64,000 nt of DNA from Candidatus Kapaibacterium sp. Lineage in GTDB: Bacteria > Bacteroidota > Ignavibacteria > Kapaibacteriales > JAEUSM01. Below the pieces are notes generated by a model. The model made no database searches. It was not told where the DNA came from and was given only the letters and a program-made list of their open reading frames with translations. Below, one piece after another: positions 16,506 to 27,900 of this stretch. The DNA lies in the NCBI GenBank assembly GCA_016788785.1, contig JAEUSM010000009.1:186001-250000 (forward strand), read 5' to 3'. A program made the position numbers and the translations under genes. Within the stretch, counting starts at the first letter, position 1. Each line of letters starts with the position of its first letter.

Positions 16506-18313
16506 CAATATTTACACATTTTTGGTATTTCTCCCTTGTCTTTCTTTCCACATTTTCCATCGTTACTACCCAAGTTCAGCGTAATGTTGATGCAGAAGCA
16601 CGGTTAAAAACATACGTTCAAATTCTTGCATCTGATTCATTAGAAGGAAGATTACCCGGAACTATTGGCGGAACGAAGTCTGCTCACTTTATCGCACGAC
16701 ATTTCAAACAATTTGGGTTAAAACCATTCCAATCGAAAGATTTTTATCAAAATTTTTCATTGTTGACTGGTGTGACCATTGGTAAAAAAACAAGTCTTTC
16801 TATCAATAAACAAAAACTTGTTATTGGGAAAGATTTTACTCCTGTTGGATTTTCTGCCAATGCTACTATTGCCAATAGCAATGTTGTATTTGTCGGATAT
16901 GGTATTGTTGGAAAAGACATCGAATATAACGATTACAAAAATATAGATGTCAAAGGGAAAACTGTTCTCATTTTACGTGGTCAACCAGACCCAACGAATA
17001 TTCATAGTGAATTTGCAAAATACTCTTCATTACGGTACAAGGTTCTAAAAGCTCGAGAAATGGGTGCATCGGCAGTAATGGTTGTTTCATCGAAAGCTCA
17101 ATTAGATTCTGTTACAGATAAATTGATGAAGGTTTCAGTCGAAAGAACTGGTAAAGAACAAATTCCTGTTGTACATATAACACGAGAAACAGCAAATCAA
17201 CTACTTGCTGGCTCAAAAAAAGGAATTGAATTTTACGAAGAACATTTTGAAACTAAAAAAACTCAATGGTCTTTTGCAACTGAATCTATCATTTCTTTAA
17301 CAGTTGAACTACAGGATACAAAGGCAGAAGTGCCAAATGTAGTAGGAATGGTGGAAGGTAGCCATCCTACAAAGAAAAAGGAAATTTTAGTCATAGGAGC
17401 TCATTATGACCATTTAGGTAAAGGACATAATGAATCGTCAATGTATGCCGACCATAATCACAATCTCATCCACTATGGTGCAGATGATAATGCCTCTGGA
17501 ACCGCTGGTTTAATGGAACTGGCAGAACGAATTACGAAAAATCCGCTGGAACGATCGGTTGTGTTTATTGCCTTTACTGCAGAAGAAATGGGACTCATTG
17601 GCTCGAAAGAATATTGTGCATTGCCCGATGTCAAGATAGAGAATACCATTGCAATGATTAATATGGATATGATTGGGCGAATGACCAAAAATTCTTTGCA
17701 AGTACAAGGAATTGGTACCGCTGGTTTTTGGGATAATCTTATGGATTCATTAGGTCGATTCTATTCATTAGAATTGGCAAAAAGTACATCTGGACAAGGT
17801 CCAAGCGATCATTCTTCCTTTAACAGTAAACAAATTCCAGTATTGGCAGTATTTACGGGATTGCATACAGACTACCACAAACCAAGTGACACTTGGGATA
17901 AAATTAATTTTGAAGGTCAGTCAACTACTGTTTCTTTTGTTGAATCAGCTGCTCGGTATATTGGGGCGTTAGATTCTCGTCCAGAGTATGTTAAGGTAGT
18001 TGCTGATACTTCCAAAAAGGGATCAACAAATTTCCGTGTATATGTTGGAACAATTCCTGATTACTCAGACCATCCTCGTGGAATGAGAATAACGGGAGTT
18101 TCAGAAGGAAGTCCTGCCCAAAAAGCTGGGTTGCAAGAAGGTGATGTGATTATAAAATTTGGTGCAAAACCAATTACAAATGTCTACGATTATACGTATG
18201 CATTAGCAGAATTTAGTCCTGGTCAGGTTATAGAAGTTACATATTTACGAGATGGTGATGAAGCAAAAAAACAAACTTGTTCTCTTACTCTTGGTAGTCG
18301 TTCTAACAAGTAG
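16502..18313 (+). CDS. Secreted M28-family zinc aminopeptidase with PA and PDZ domains
   Basis: The 603-residue protein begins with a signal peptide (to about residue 23). A first part resembles a protease-associated (PA) domain (about 115-265). The M28 catalytic domain follows, with metal-binding residues in GAHYDHLG (His301), GADDNASG (Asp328/Asp329), TAEEMGLIGS and NMDMIG, and a final GPSDHSSF segment. The C terminus (about 515-600) is a PDZ-type domain (GVSEGSPAQKAGLQEGDVI). Family members remove N-terminal residues from peptides outside the cytoplasm. It overlaps the preceding gene by 4 bases and the following gene by 56. Role is probably nutrient peptide digestion or protein turnover. 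Confidence 0.9.
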   Translation: MTIFTHFWYFSLVFLSTFSIVTTQVQRNVDAEARLKTYVQILASDSLEGRLPGTIGGTKSAHFIARHFKQFGLKPFQSKDFYQNFSLLTGVTIGKKTSLSINKQKLVIGKDFTPVGFSANATIANSNVVFVGYGIVGKDIEYNDYKNIDVKGKTVLILRGQPDPTNIHSEFAKYSSLRYKVLKAREMGASAVMVVSSKAQLDSVTDKLMKVSVERTGKEQIPVVHITRETANQLLAGSKKGIEFYEEHFETKKTQWSFATESIISLTVELQDTKAEVPNVVGMVEGSHPTKKKEILVIGAHYDHLGKGHNESSMYADHNHNLIHYGADDNASGTAGLMELAERITKNPLERSVVFIAFTAEEMGLIGSKEYCALPDVKIENTIAMINMDMIGRMTKNSLQVQGIGTAGFWDNLMDSLGRFYSLELAKSTSGQGPSDHSSFNSKQIPVLAVFTGLHTDYHKPSDTWDKINFEGQSTTVSFVESAARYIGALDSRPEYVKVVADTSKKGSTNFRVYVGTIPDYSDHPRGMRITGVSEGSPAQKAGLQEGDVIIKFGAKPITNVYDYTYALAEFSPGQVIEVTYLRDGDEAKKQTCSLTLGSRSNK

Positions 18314-19379
18314 TTTTATCGGTAAAAACGAAAACACAAATAAAGAAACTCAAAACAATACAAAACATTTTCAAGTCAATACACCACTTATATTTGAAGA
18401 TGAAAAGCACTTCAAATCAATTCGTCAAGTTACCTTTGGCGGAAATAATGCTGAAGCATATTGGAGTTTTGATAACAAACAGTTAGTTTTTCAATCGGAT
18501 TATGCACCAATTGGAGCAAATGGATGTGATCAAATATTTATAATCAATCCCTTTTTGGATTCTTTGCGTCCGGTGATGATTTCTTCAGGAACCGGAAGAA
18601 CGACCTGTTCGTACTTTATGCCAGATGGGTCTATTGTCTATGCTTCAACACATGAACATGGTGCTGAGTGTCCAACATTCACACCACCGGAAAAAAATAA
18701 ATATGTATGGCCCTTATTTGATTCGTATAACATCTATCATCTTGGTAAATATGGAACTCCAGCAGCTCCATTAATTGCAAGCAAACACTACGATGCTGAA
18801 GCAACAGTTTCTCCTGATGGAAAATACATCATTTTTACTTCTACTCGTTCGGGGGATTTGGATTTATGGCGATATGAGATTAAAACGAAAAAACTCAAAC
18901 AGTTAACCAAAGATTTAGGGTATGATGGTGGTGCCTTCTTTTCACGAGATTCCAAAAAAATTGTGTGGAGAGCATCGAGACCAAAAGCTCAAGATGCTAT
19001 AGATTATAAAGATTTATTGAAAAAAGGATTTGTTCAACCGAAAGAGTTGCAAGTGTTTGTTGCGGATATTGACGGCAAAAATGTTCAACAAGTAACAAAT
19101 CTTCCCGGTGCAAATTGGGCACCATTTTTCCATCCATCTGGAAAAAAAGTATTGTTTTGTTCCAATCACGAAACGCTCAAAGAAGGTGGTCGTGGATTTA
19201 GCATATTTATGTGCAATATTGACGGAAGTGGTTTAGAGAAAATAACCCATTCCAATACATTTGACGCGTTTCCAATGTTTTCGTATGATGGAAAATATCT
19301 TTCGTTTTCATCCAATAGAAACGCAGAACGTAAACCTTCTCGAGAAACTAATGTTTTTGTAGTTGAATGGGTTGATTAA
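18258..19379 (+). CDS. Secreted TolB-like (PD40) beta-propeller protein
   Basis: The start at ATG 18258 yields 373 residues with a good signal peptide (MKQKNKLVLLLLVVVLTSSFIG); an ATG two codons earlier is also possible. The rest is built of PD40/WD40-like blades with the typical motif of dipeptidyl-peptidase and TolB propellers: SPDGKYIIFTSTRSGDLDLW, FSRDSKKIVWRAS, HPSGKKVLFCSN and SYDGKYLSFSSNR. No catalytic domain is attached. The coding region overlaps the M28 peptidase gene by 56 bases in another frame, which suggests coupled translation and perhaps a partnership with the peptidase. Confidence 0.85.
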   Translation: MKQKNKLVLLLLVVVLTSSFIGKNENTNKETQNNTKHFQVNTPLIFEDEKHFKSIRQVTFGGNNAEAYWSFDNKQLVFQSDYAPIGANGCDQIFIINPFLDSLRPVMISSGTGRTTCSYFMPDGSIVYASTHEHGAECPTFTPPEKNKYVWPLFDSYNIYHLGKYGTPAAPLIASKHYDAEATVSPDGKYIIFTSTRSGDLDLWRYEIKTKKLKQLTKDLGYDGGAFFSRDSKKIVWRASRPKAQDAIDYKDLLKKGFVQPKELQVFVADIDGKNVQQVTNLPGANWAPFFHPSGKKVLFCSNHETLKEGGRGFSIFMCNIDGSGLEKITHSNTFDAFPMFSYDGKYLSFSSNRNAERKPSRETNVFVVEWVD

Positions 19380-19385
19380 ACCACT

Positions 19386-19976
19386 TTAATTGGTTTCAGA
19401 AAGCCATTTACCACATTCTGAGGCAATTTCTTCTATCTCGTTCGGAGTAACGGTAGGTGAAATTGCCTCTATTTTTTTTGTTGAAAATCGTATAGTTGTA
19501 AAAGGAAATGGAACGGAAAATGTGTCCCAACTTTTTTTGAAAATGTATGCAGATTGAACATCAGGCTTTACAAGTAGAATAGGAGCCTGAGACCTTTGCG
19601 ATGCTATGACTGCACCAAGTTTGAATGTTTCTTTGGGACCTCTTGGACCATCAGGTGTAATGAGAATTGTTTTTCCATTTGAAGCGAGATTTGTCATTTG
19701 TTGCAAAACTTCGGAACCACCTGAGGAAGAAGAACCTCTCACTAAAGTATATCCCCAAGCTTCCAAAAGATGGGACAAAATCTCACCATCCTTGCTTTTA
19801 CTAACAATTCCAACTGGTTTTAGTAATCTAAAAAGGTACCAACACGGCAACATTCCACCATGCCAAAACGCTACAATTAGTGGTTCAGTTGGGAGTAACA
19901 ATGGTTCCATTCTCCACGTTTTGGCAATAATGGTAAAGAGCACTTTTGTGATGAAAAGGAGTGTTTTTCTACCCAT
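19386..19976 (-). CDS. DUF374 / lysophospholipid acyltransferase-like protein
   Basis: The 196-residue protein has one N-terminal hydrophobic segment and the two signatures of DUF374: a WHGGMLPCWY segment, replacing the HX4D box of other acyltransferases, and TPDGPRGP. DUF374 proteins lie within the LPLAT superfamily and are usually found beside lipid A or KDO genes. Here the start overlaps the stop of lpxB by one base, consistent with a role in lipid A or envelope lipid modification. Exact reaction unknown. Confidence 0.8.
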   Translation of the reverse strand: MGRKTLLFITKVLFTIIAKTWRMEPLLLPTEPLIVAFWHGGMLPCWYLFRLLKPVGIVSKSKDGEILSHLLEAWGYTLVRGSSSSGGSEVLQQMTNLASNGKTILITPDGPRGPKETFKLGAVIASQRSQAPILLVKPDVQSAYIFKKSWDTFSVPFPFTTIRFSTKKIEAISPTVTPNEIEEIASECGKWLSETN

Positions 19977-21079
19977 TATCGTTTACTCAACCTTGAAAGA
20001 ATTAAATCAGCAACTGTTTTCGCAGCACCCTTAGGTGAAGTTAATAATGCTTTCATACGTTGCTGTTCTGCGATATATTTTTCACTATTGTGAATCTCGA
20101 GTATTTGTAATATATCAATAGCCATCAAAACAGGAACTGCTTCAGATTGAATGCGTTCGTGAATAATAGGTTCGTTCGCAATGATATTTGGTAATGCGAT
20201 GTATGGTAAGGTAATTAACCGTTTACTAATGTGGTAACTTATTGTGGAAGTTTTGTAATACATAACAAATGGCAAACCAAGCAAAAACGATTCTAAGGTA
20301 GTTGTTCCAGTTTTCACCAAACCAGCTGCACTGGTTGTTTGTAGTTCTTTACTTGATTTGAACTGAAAAGGAACCTTCGATTGAGTAATTTCTGGAAATG
20401 ATTCTAAGGGTAATGAAGGTCGTTGAGCAAACGAAAAAGTGTAATCAGGTAATTGCTTTTTGAGGATTTTTGCTGTTGTGACTAATAACCCAAGATGTCG
20501 TTGAATTTCTTGTTTTCTGCTTCCAGGAAATAATGCAATATCCTTTACTCGTTGAAGTTGATTTGTGGAAGTATACTCAGGAAAATCTAACAGAGGATGA
20601 CCAACGAAGGTTGTATTTATAGAAAATTGTTGAAAGAATGGAACTTCAAATGGAAAAATGACAAATAATTCGTCAACAGCATTTGCTAATTTTTTTGCTC
20701 TATTTTTCCCCCATGCCCACAATTGAGGAGCAATGTAATAATATACTGGAGTGCCAATAGATTTTGCAAAAGATGCTAATCGAAGGTTAAAACCTGGATA
20801 GTCAATAGGAATGAACGCATCATATCGTTGAGTTTTTAATAATGCTTTCGATCGCTGTAATATATCGTTCAAAACAGTATAGCGTTTTAGCACCTCCCAA
20901 AATCCTACAACTGACATAGTTTCCAGAGGAATGATACTTTTCAAACCTTCCTCTTCCATTAAGGAACCCCCAATGCCATCAAAAGAACAATCTGGATATT
21001 GTTCTTTCATCGATTTCATCAGTAAAGCTCCGTATCGATCACCAGAGGGGTCACCAACAACAATAAAAAATCGTAACAC
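19976..21079 (-). CDS. lpxB: Lipid-A-disaccharide synthase
   Basis: The 367-residue protein matches LpxB (GT19): the N-terminal VVGDPSGDRYGALL, FDGIGGSLMEEEGL and SVVGFWEVLKRY segments, then PIDYPGFNLRLA and YYIAPQLWAWGKNRAKK, and in the second half LFPGSRKQEI and the acceptor/donor region up to GTTTLESFLLGLPFVMYYK. LpxB condenses UDP-2,3-diacylglucosamine with lipid X to make the lipid A disaccharide at the inner membrane. This shows that the organism makes lipid A. It is coupled to the DUF374 gene by a one-base overlap. Confidence 0.95.
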   Translation of the reverse strand: MLRFFIVVGDPSGDRYGALLMKSMKEQYPDCSFDGIGGSLMEEEGLKSIIPLETMSVVGFWEVLKRYTVLNDILQRSKALLKTQRYDAFIPIDYPGFNLRLASFAKSIGTPVYYYIAPQLWAWGKNRAKKLANAVDELFVIFPFEVPFFQQFSINTTFVGHPLLDFPEYTSTNQLQRVKDIALFPGSRKQEIQRHLGLLVTTAKILKKQLPDYTFSFAQRPSLPLESFPEITQSKVPFQFKSSKELQTTSAAGLVKTGTTTLESFLLGLPFVMYYKTSTISYHISKRLITLPYIALPNIIANEPIIHERIQSEAVPVLMAIDILQILEIHNSEKYIAEQQRMKALLTSPKGAAKTVADLILSRLSKR

Positions 21080-21101
21080 TATGCTATTGAAAGAATAATT
21101 G

Positions 21102-21109
21102 TATATTTG
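21102..21109 (+). promoter_or_regulatory. Candidate TAnnTTTG promoter element for the lipoprotein gene
   Basis: TATATTTG at 21102-21109 lies 31 bases before the lipoprotein start codon, an appropriate distance. I see no TTTG about 20 bases upstream, so only the -7 element is supported. Confidence 0.35.
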
Positions 21110-21140
21110 TACTTTCGTACATTAAATTATTAGAAATACT

Positions 21141-21836
21141 ATGAAACTCCGTCTACTTGCTTCTATTCTTGCTGTAATGACAATTGTTGCATGTTCTCCA
21201 TCGAAAGATACCAATGAACCTGTTCAAAAGAAAGATTCTACATCACAATCACAAAAACAGCAAAAATCAGGCAAATATAGCATTAAATCTGCAACCTTAG
21301 AACTTTCTTTCGAAACAGAAGGTCCTGCTAGAATAAAAGCAAAAAATATTCTTATTTTTGATGATTATGGAAATAAGGAATATTCCGAACTAAAAACAGA
21401 AGCTGGTGCAATGATGGACGTCCATCAAGTACAAATCGTCAATAATGGTGTGTATTATTCCATTAATATGAATGAAAAAACTGGTTCAGAATCAAATACG
21501 CCATTACAACCAAAGTTGTATTTTTGTGAATTGAATGATGCAATGAAAAAGGATAAAAATATCAAAGAAGAAGGTGGCGAAACGATTCTTGGCAAACCAG
21601 CAACAATCTATACCATGAATGATGTCGAAAATGATATGAAAGCTACATATTCTGTTTGGCAATGTGTACCAATTAAAATTGTTGTTTCTGCTCAAGGCAT
21701 GACAGTAAAACAAACCGTAACAAAAATTGACGAAACAACCCCTATCGATCCTGCGATATTTTCACCTCCCTCAGATGTGAAGTTAACGAAAGTAACTCCT
21801 CAATTAGATTCGAAAGATTCTGACTCAACAAAATAA
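21141..21836 (+). CDS. Lipoprotein of unknown function (DUF4412-like)
   Basis: The 231-residue protein has a lipoprotein signal ending in the lipobox VMTIVAC (Cys18). A Ser/Gln/Lys-rich spacer and a beta-rich domain follow. The overall pattern (an ILIFDDYGNKE segment, a GGETILGKPATIY motif, a conserved Trp-Gln-Cys, and DPAIFSPPSDVKL near the end) recalls the DUF4412/LolA-like outer-membrane lipoproteins that check conversion of a bound ligand. I would not assign a function. It is monocistronic and followed by a strong terminator. Confidence 0.7.
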   Translation: MKLRLLASILAVMTIVACSPSKDTNEPVQKKDSTSQSQKQQKSGKYSIKSATLELSFETEGPARIKAKNILIFDDYGNKEYSELKTEAGAMMDVHQVQIVNNGVYYSINMNEKTGSESNTPLQPKLYFCELNDAMKKDKNIKEEGGETILGKPATIYTMNDVENDMKATYSVWQCVPIKIVVSAQGMTVKQTVTKIDETTPIDPAIFSPPSDVKLTKVTPQLDSKDSDSTK

Positions 21837-21882
21837 ATTTTGTGTTAATTAGGGAACTTTTTTTCTCTTAAAACAGTATTAG

Positions 21883-21915
21883 TGGTGTATTACAGCAACG
21901 TAATACACCATTTTT
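21883..21915 (+). terminator. Intrinsic terminator after the lipoprotein gene
   Basis: TGGTGTATTAC (21883-21893) and GTAATACACCA (21900-21910) form a perfect 11-bp stem with a 6-base loop, followed by five T. It also shows that upstream in-frame starts for the next gene before about 21915 are unlikely. Confidence 0.85.
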
Positions 21916-21989
21916 ATATTATTGGGTATAGGAAAACGTCTATAGCCCAAATGAATAAGCATATATTAATTTTTTATAAAGGTTCTCAA

Positions 21990-24900
21990 ATGAGAGTACT
22001 CTTCCGATTAGTTCTGTTGGTAATAGTTACCTTGGTAATTAGTTCAACTTCAGTTCTGTCACAAGTTTTTACAATAGGTGGGAATAGTGGTCCGAATCCA
22101 CTAACTACGACAACTACTGTCGATCGTGCCTCAAATCCTTACATAGGTGGTATTGGTCTGGGGAACAATGCTTCTCGTCATTTGTTTTTATACAGAGCAT
22201 CTGAGTTAAAAATGAATGGTGTTCCTAATGGTGTTATTAAAAGCATTAGGTTTAATGTTTCTGGTACTGTTTTAGGTGGTAATTGGAATACTATTTCTGG
22301 CGGTGAAACCAGAATTCTTTCCGTACGTGTTCGCCAAGTACCAAGAACAGTAAACAATCTTTCTGATTTCGATGCTACACCTGAAGGAACAAGTTTTCCA
22401 ATTGTGTTCCAAGACAATAACTTCGATGCAAATCCAACCTATAATGGTGGTACAGCAGGATGGCAAAACTATGTTGTTGGTCAAGGTGTAGATGGCGGTG
22501 TAGCAACCGCAGGGTTTGCGAATGGTATCGTTTGGAATGGTGATAGCTCATTAGTTATCGAAGTTCATACACGTAATACTATCCAAAGAACATTTTCACT
22601 TTGGTCAGCTCAATTACCATTATTAGTTTCTAATCCATTTCCTCAAAACACTACTGTCGTTAGTGCAGGTAACAATTTTGGTTTGACAAATTCTCGTCAA
22701 AACCCACTCAATTCTACACAATCCTCTAATATTCGTCCTGTTTTACAATTGGAAATGCAACAATTAGGAGTTGCTGATATTTTTCCAAGTGACTCAATTG
22801 GTGCAAGAGGTGTATTGACGAATATTGGTACGTCCGCAACTGCTCCTCCTGTATATGACGCACTTCCAGAAGATGCAATAGCAGATGGTCGTTCACCATA
22901 TATGAGAGTCCGTGTTATCAATGGTCAACCATATAGAATTCGTTTCAGAATCGAAGCAATGGGTAATTATACTCAAAACCCTGGTCCAGCACCGGGTGGT
23001 GGAGCTGGTTTTTCTGTAACAAATAATCAAGTAATTTATACAACTGGTGCTTCTACTTCTATTCCTGATCAATATGTATTGTGGCAAAAAACTGCTGCAT
23101 CTGCAACGGAGATTGTAGACATTATGGATATTATTGGTGGTGGCGCTGCAAATTGGTCGCGTGTTCCAGATTTACCAGCCGTTGTCAATCCAACTCCAGT
23201 AAATTTCGGTTCAGGTAGAGCATTTGTTAAATTAGGTACTCCAACTATTGGTGCTATGGATTTACGTTCAGTTGTTAACGGAGCGGATCCATCTGAAGGA
23301 AATATTCCTGCTGGAAGATATCGTGTTGTTGGATATGTAGAGGTTCCAAATGTTGGTGGTGTGAATGGTGCAACGTTCAGAGATTCGTTGGTTCGCGAAT
23401 TCACTGTTGCCTTCCAAAATGATATTGCGGGACTTCGCCAAGAGGTTCCACGTGCTATCACTTCTGCTGATAGTATTGCTTATCCAAAAGGGTCAACGTT
23501 AGAATCACGTGCCATTTTCGCGAATATGGGATTAGATTCTGTTGGTCGTTATAGAGCATACACTGAAGTTTGGCTTATCAAAGCTGGTGGTGATTCAATT
23601 GCCTTCCGTGATTCATCTAACTGGTATTTTAGAACTGATAATAATAATCTCCGTTGGAGAAATACAACAGTAGATACTGTTGAATTTTCTATTCCAGGAT
23701 CAGCAGTTAATCAAGCAGGTCGCTATATAATGAAAACTTGGGTGCAAATGCGTGATTCCATCACCTCTGCTCCAATTGACCAACAAAGCGTCAATGATAC
23801 TCTTATTACTCAATTTAGAGTGAGAAATGCCAATGATGTAGAAGCAGTTTTAGCGACTTCATTGATTCGTCCTTTTGGAACTGGTGCGGTTAATCGTCCA
23901 ATTGCTCCACAAGCATTGTTCCAAAACAATGGTTCTAATCCTGCAACTTCTTCAAATGTTCGTATGATTATCACCAACTCAAGTAATGTGGAGGTCTACA
24001 ATCAAACATCTGCAGTTACTATTCCAACTGGAAATGGTTTGTACTCACAAGCAATTGCAAATTGGAGTGCTTTATGGACTCCAACTGCTCCAGGCACTTA
24101 CACTGTTAGAGTGATTTCTCAAGCACCTCTAGATGATAATGCTGCAAATAATGAAGTTTCTACTTCTGTAACTATTCTTGCTCCATTATCTGGAACCTAC
24201 ACAATTGGTTCAACTGTACCTGGTCCTAATAATTTTTCAACATTACAAGCTGCAATTGATGAATTGTTCTTCCGTGGAATTGGTGCTAATGTACGATTCG
24301 AGTTTACTGATGACAATCGTAATGCAAATCCAAGCTCTGACCCGTATATAGTTGGTGATACAAATATCTTTGCTCCAGCATTAGATTTGCGTTCAAAAAT
24401 TTTAGGTGCAAATAATTTTACCATTACTTTTGCTCCTCATTCTTCAATTGCTTCTGTTCCACGTGCTGCGGTAATTCGTTTACGTACTGGAATGGGTGTT
24501 GGTATTGCTTTTGGTCAAGCATATACACCATTGAATAGAAATGCTATTCAACGTGATTTGCCAACAAATGCAAATAAATACTATAATTCCTTCGGTAATT
24601 TCATCTTTGATGGTGGTAATAACAGAACTATTGCTTTTGATTTAATTGCTTCTGATTCACTTCCTAATAATGCTGGACATCGTTCTGCATTGTATTTAGG
24701 GAGAGGTTCTCAAAACATTACAATTCAAAACTGTTTTGTTTCTACAAGTTCTTCTTCTCACAAAGATTCATTACCAAATCTTGCAAATTATACTGAAGGT
24801 AAAGTACTCTTTGACCAACCTGATATTCGATTGATTCAAACTGGACCTGGAACAGCTGGTTACACCTCGTATACTGCCGGTATCGTTTCTCGTGTAACTA

Positions 24901-27900
24901 TGCCTCGTGTTGATTCATCTGGATTGAATATTCCTGGTATGGACACGCTCTCAAATAGTAACAACAAATTTATCAATAACGAAATTACAAATTTCGCGTA
25001 TGGTATTGTTTCTATGGGGTTAGATTACCTTCAAAAAAGTAATGGTGGTGCTTGGACTCGTTATTATAACATCAATAACATCTTTAGAAATAACTACATC
25101 CATGGTTGTTACACTGGTGGTATTATTGTTGGTAATGAAGAAAATGCTCTTATTGAAGGAAATAGAATCGATACTATTGCACGTCCAACATCTGATATTG
25201 GGTGGTATTATGTGATAAATACAGATCCATTCTTTACGCAATTGTCGAGTCCTGCATTGTTCGATAGATTTACGACTGGTATCAAAGCTGGTGGTGATAC
25301 GTTGACTGGAGTTTTGAATCTCCGTATTATTAACAATGAAGTAAGTAATATTGCTTCTGAATCCCATGCAACTGGTATTCATGTTGAGCAACAACAAACA
25401 ATGTATTCATCTCCGAATACAACACTTCCAGTGGAAGCTGAGCAAACTTACATTGCAAATAACATTGTTTGGAATGTATTGGGTGCAAATTCTGCAATGT
25501 CTGGAGCAAATGCACATTTGGCAATTCGTGGAGGAATTCTTGTTTCAACTCGTCGTGAGTATTGGAACCCATCACAAATTCAGTCATTCATTAACCCAAC
25601 TCCGCAAATGGGTGGAGCTTCGTATTTTACTGAACGTGATACTATCGTTAACAACACTGTTATTTCTGGTAATGATGCATTTAGTAATGAAAGCCCATTA
25701 TTTGGTATTGGTGTAATGCAATCTCTTCGTCCAGTGGTTATGAATAACGCCGTTTCGGTCAATGATGCAACTATCAATTCGGGAGTTCAATCAATTAATG
25801 CTGCATTGCATTATGTTGGTATTTCTCCTGCAGATACTACAAATGGATTGCTTTCAAATTTCAACGCATTCTTTACGCCAGTTGGTGGGTCCATTGCAAG
25901 TTTTGTTGAAACAGATTTCAATTCTGTATTGTTGGATGCATATCCTTCAAATGCGAATTTGAATGAATATAAAACCATTCGTCAGTGGAGATATTGGACT
26001 GGTCAAGATTGGAACTCAATTTTAGGTGACTTTATTAGTGATCATTCATTTACTGGCAATCCAATCAGAGCTCGTATCAAAACTGCTCCATTCCCAACTA
26101 ACTCTGTGTTAAACAATACTGGCTTCCGTTTAACCAGTTTAACAACAGATATCAAAGGTCAAACTCGTGGATTCGGTAACGATCCGTATGATATCGGTGC
26201 AGATGAATTTAATGGAATTCGTTTTGCTAATGAGTTCGAAGTTGCCGAAATCCTTTCTCCAGCTTCTTACAAAGCAGAAAGTGGTCAATTTAGCGATGCT
26301 GAACATATAATGACACCGTTACCATTGGCATTGTCTGCACGTATTCGCAATACAGGTGGATCGAATGTAACAAGTGTTCCAGTTCGCTTTAGAATGCAAA
26401 TTGAAACAGCATCTTCGAATAATACCAATCCTCCAGTTCGTACATATAGCACCAATTTTGTGGTAGATACTACTGTATTTGTTGCTATCAATGCAGGTCA
26501 ATCGCGTGATGTTTCTGTTGCATTACCAAATTTCAAACCGTTAACATATGCTGATCCTGATGCGTCGATGAGAGCATACTTCACTCCGTCACGTTTTGAC
26601 TCGAGTTATGTTGGTCTTCCTTTAAGAAGAAAATCGAAGATGTTTCATAGTGTAACTCCTCGCTATCAAATGATTGTTTCATTACCAGCGGATGATTACT
26701 TTGCGAACAACCAACAATCAAAAGAAATTCGTTTCTTTGTTATGAAAGGTGGTTTACAAGTTCTTGCTTCGGTAACGAATATTGGAATCAACACACCTAT
26801 TGGAAATCCTGGAAGATTAAATTCTGATTCATTATTGAGAAATCTTGATACCCTTGGTTTAGGATTTAGAATTGACTCTCTTCGTACTCCAACACAACGT
26901 CAAGATTACGATGAGTTTGACAGAGCATCATGGGAACCTCGTGGTGTGAATTACAAACATTATCGTACTATTTTCTGGGCTCACGGTGATAATGCACTTT
27001 CTCGTTTCGAACGTCGCGATATTCGTAATTATTTACAAAGCGGTACTCAATTGGACAAAAAACAATTTATGGCTGCTTCTCAAGAATGGATAGTTCGTCA
27101 TGATCAACGTGGTGCTACTCGTGACAAAGAGTTTATGGAGCAATTCTTTCGTGCTGATACGCTTGGAACAACGTTACCTCAACGTACTCCTCGTCCTGTT
27201 GGTGGATATGAAGATAGACCTGTGATTGGACGTGGTTTGAATTTCAGCGTTGTCGATACAACTGATATCACAGGTGTTGCTGGTGACCCTGTAACGCCTG
27301 GTAACTTGATGCCAGCAATCATGAGAACATATACTGATGCTAATTCAACAGGAATTGTTGTACCAGCGTACAGATATGAATCTCCAACGTTGTTACGTGA
27401 TACTTCAATGGGTACAGCGTATGCTTCATTGACATTCAATGCAATTTATCTTGGTACTGATTGGAGACACTTCCGCAAATCTGGTGCAGGGGCTAATTTC
27501 AATAGAGAATCTGGTGTTGTTCGTTTACTTCGTGGAGGTATTGACTTCTTCGATCGTAATGGTGGATGGATTGTTCCAGTTGAGTTAGTAAACTTTACTG
27601 CAACGCCATTTGCAACGTCTGTTGATATCAACTGGTTGACAGCTCAGGAAGTCAATAGTGGATATTTTGAAGTTGAACGTGCTTCTATCAATGAAGGTGT
27701 TCGTTCTAATTTCGTTCGACTTGCATCAGTTGCTGCTGCAGGTAATAGTCAAACAGCGAAAAACTATGGATTTATTGATGAAACAGTTGAAAGAGGAAAC
27801 ACCTACATCTACCGTTTACGTATAGTAGACAAAGATGGTTCTTTTGCGTATAGTAATGAACAAGCCGTTTCCTTTGGTACAAGTGCAGATCAATTGTGGT

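Noticed and set aside
19378-19396. Hairpin AAACCA...TGGTTT between the propeller gene and the DUF374 gene
   Set aside because: Six-bp stem without a T run; too weak for a terminator.
21882-21989. Upstream extension of the giant cargo gene
   Set aside because: The extended frame begins within a strong terminator hairpin (21883-21910) and lacks a signal peptide; ATG 21990 has a ribosome-binding site and a signal peptide.
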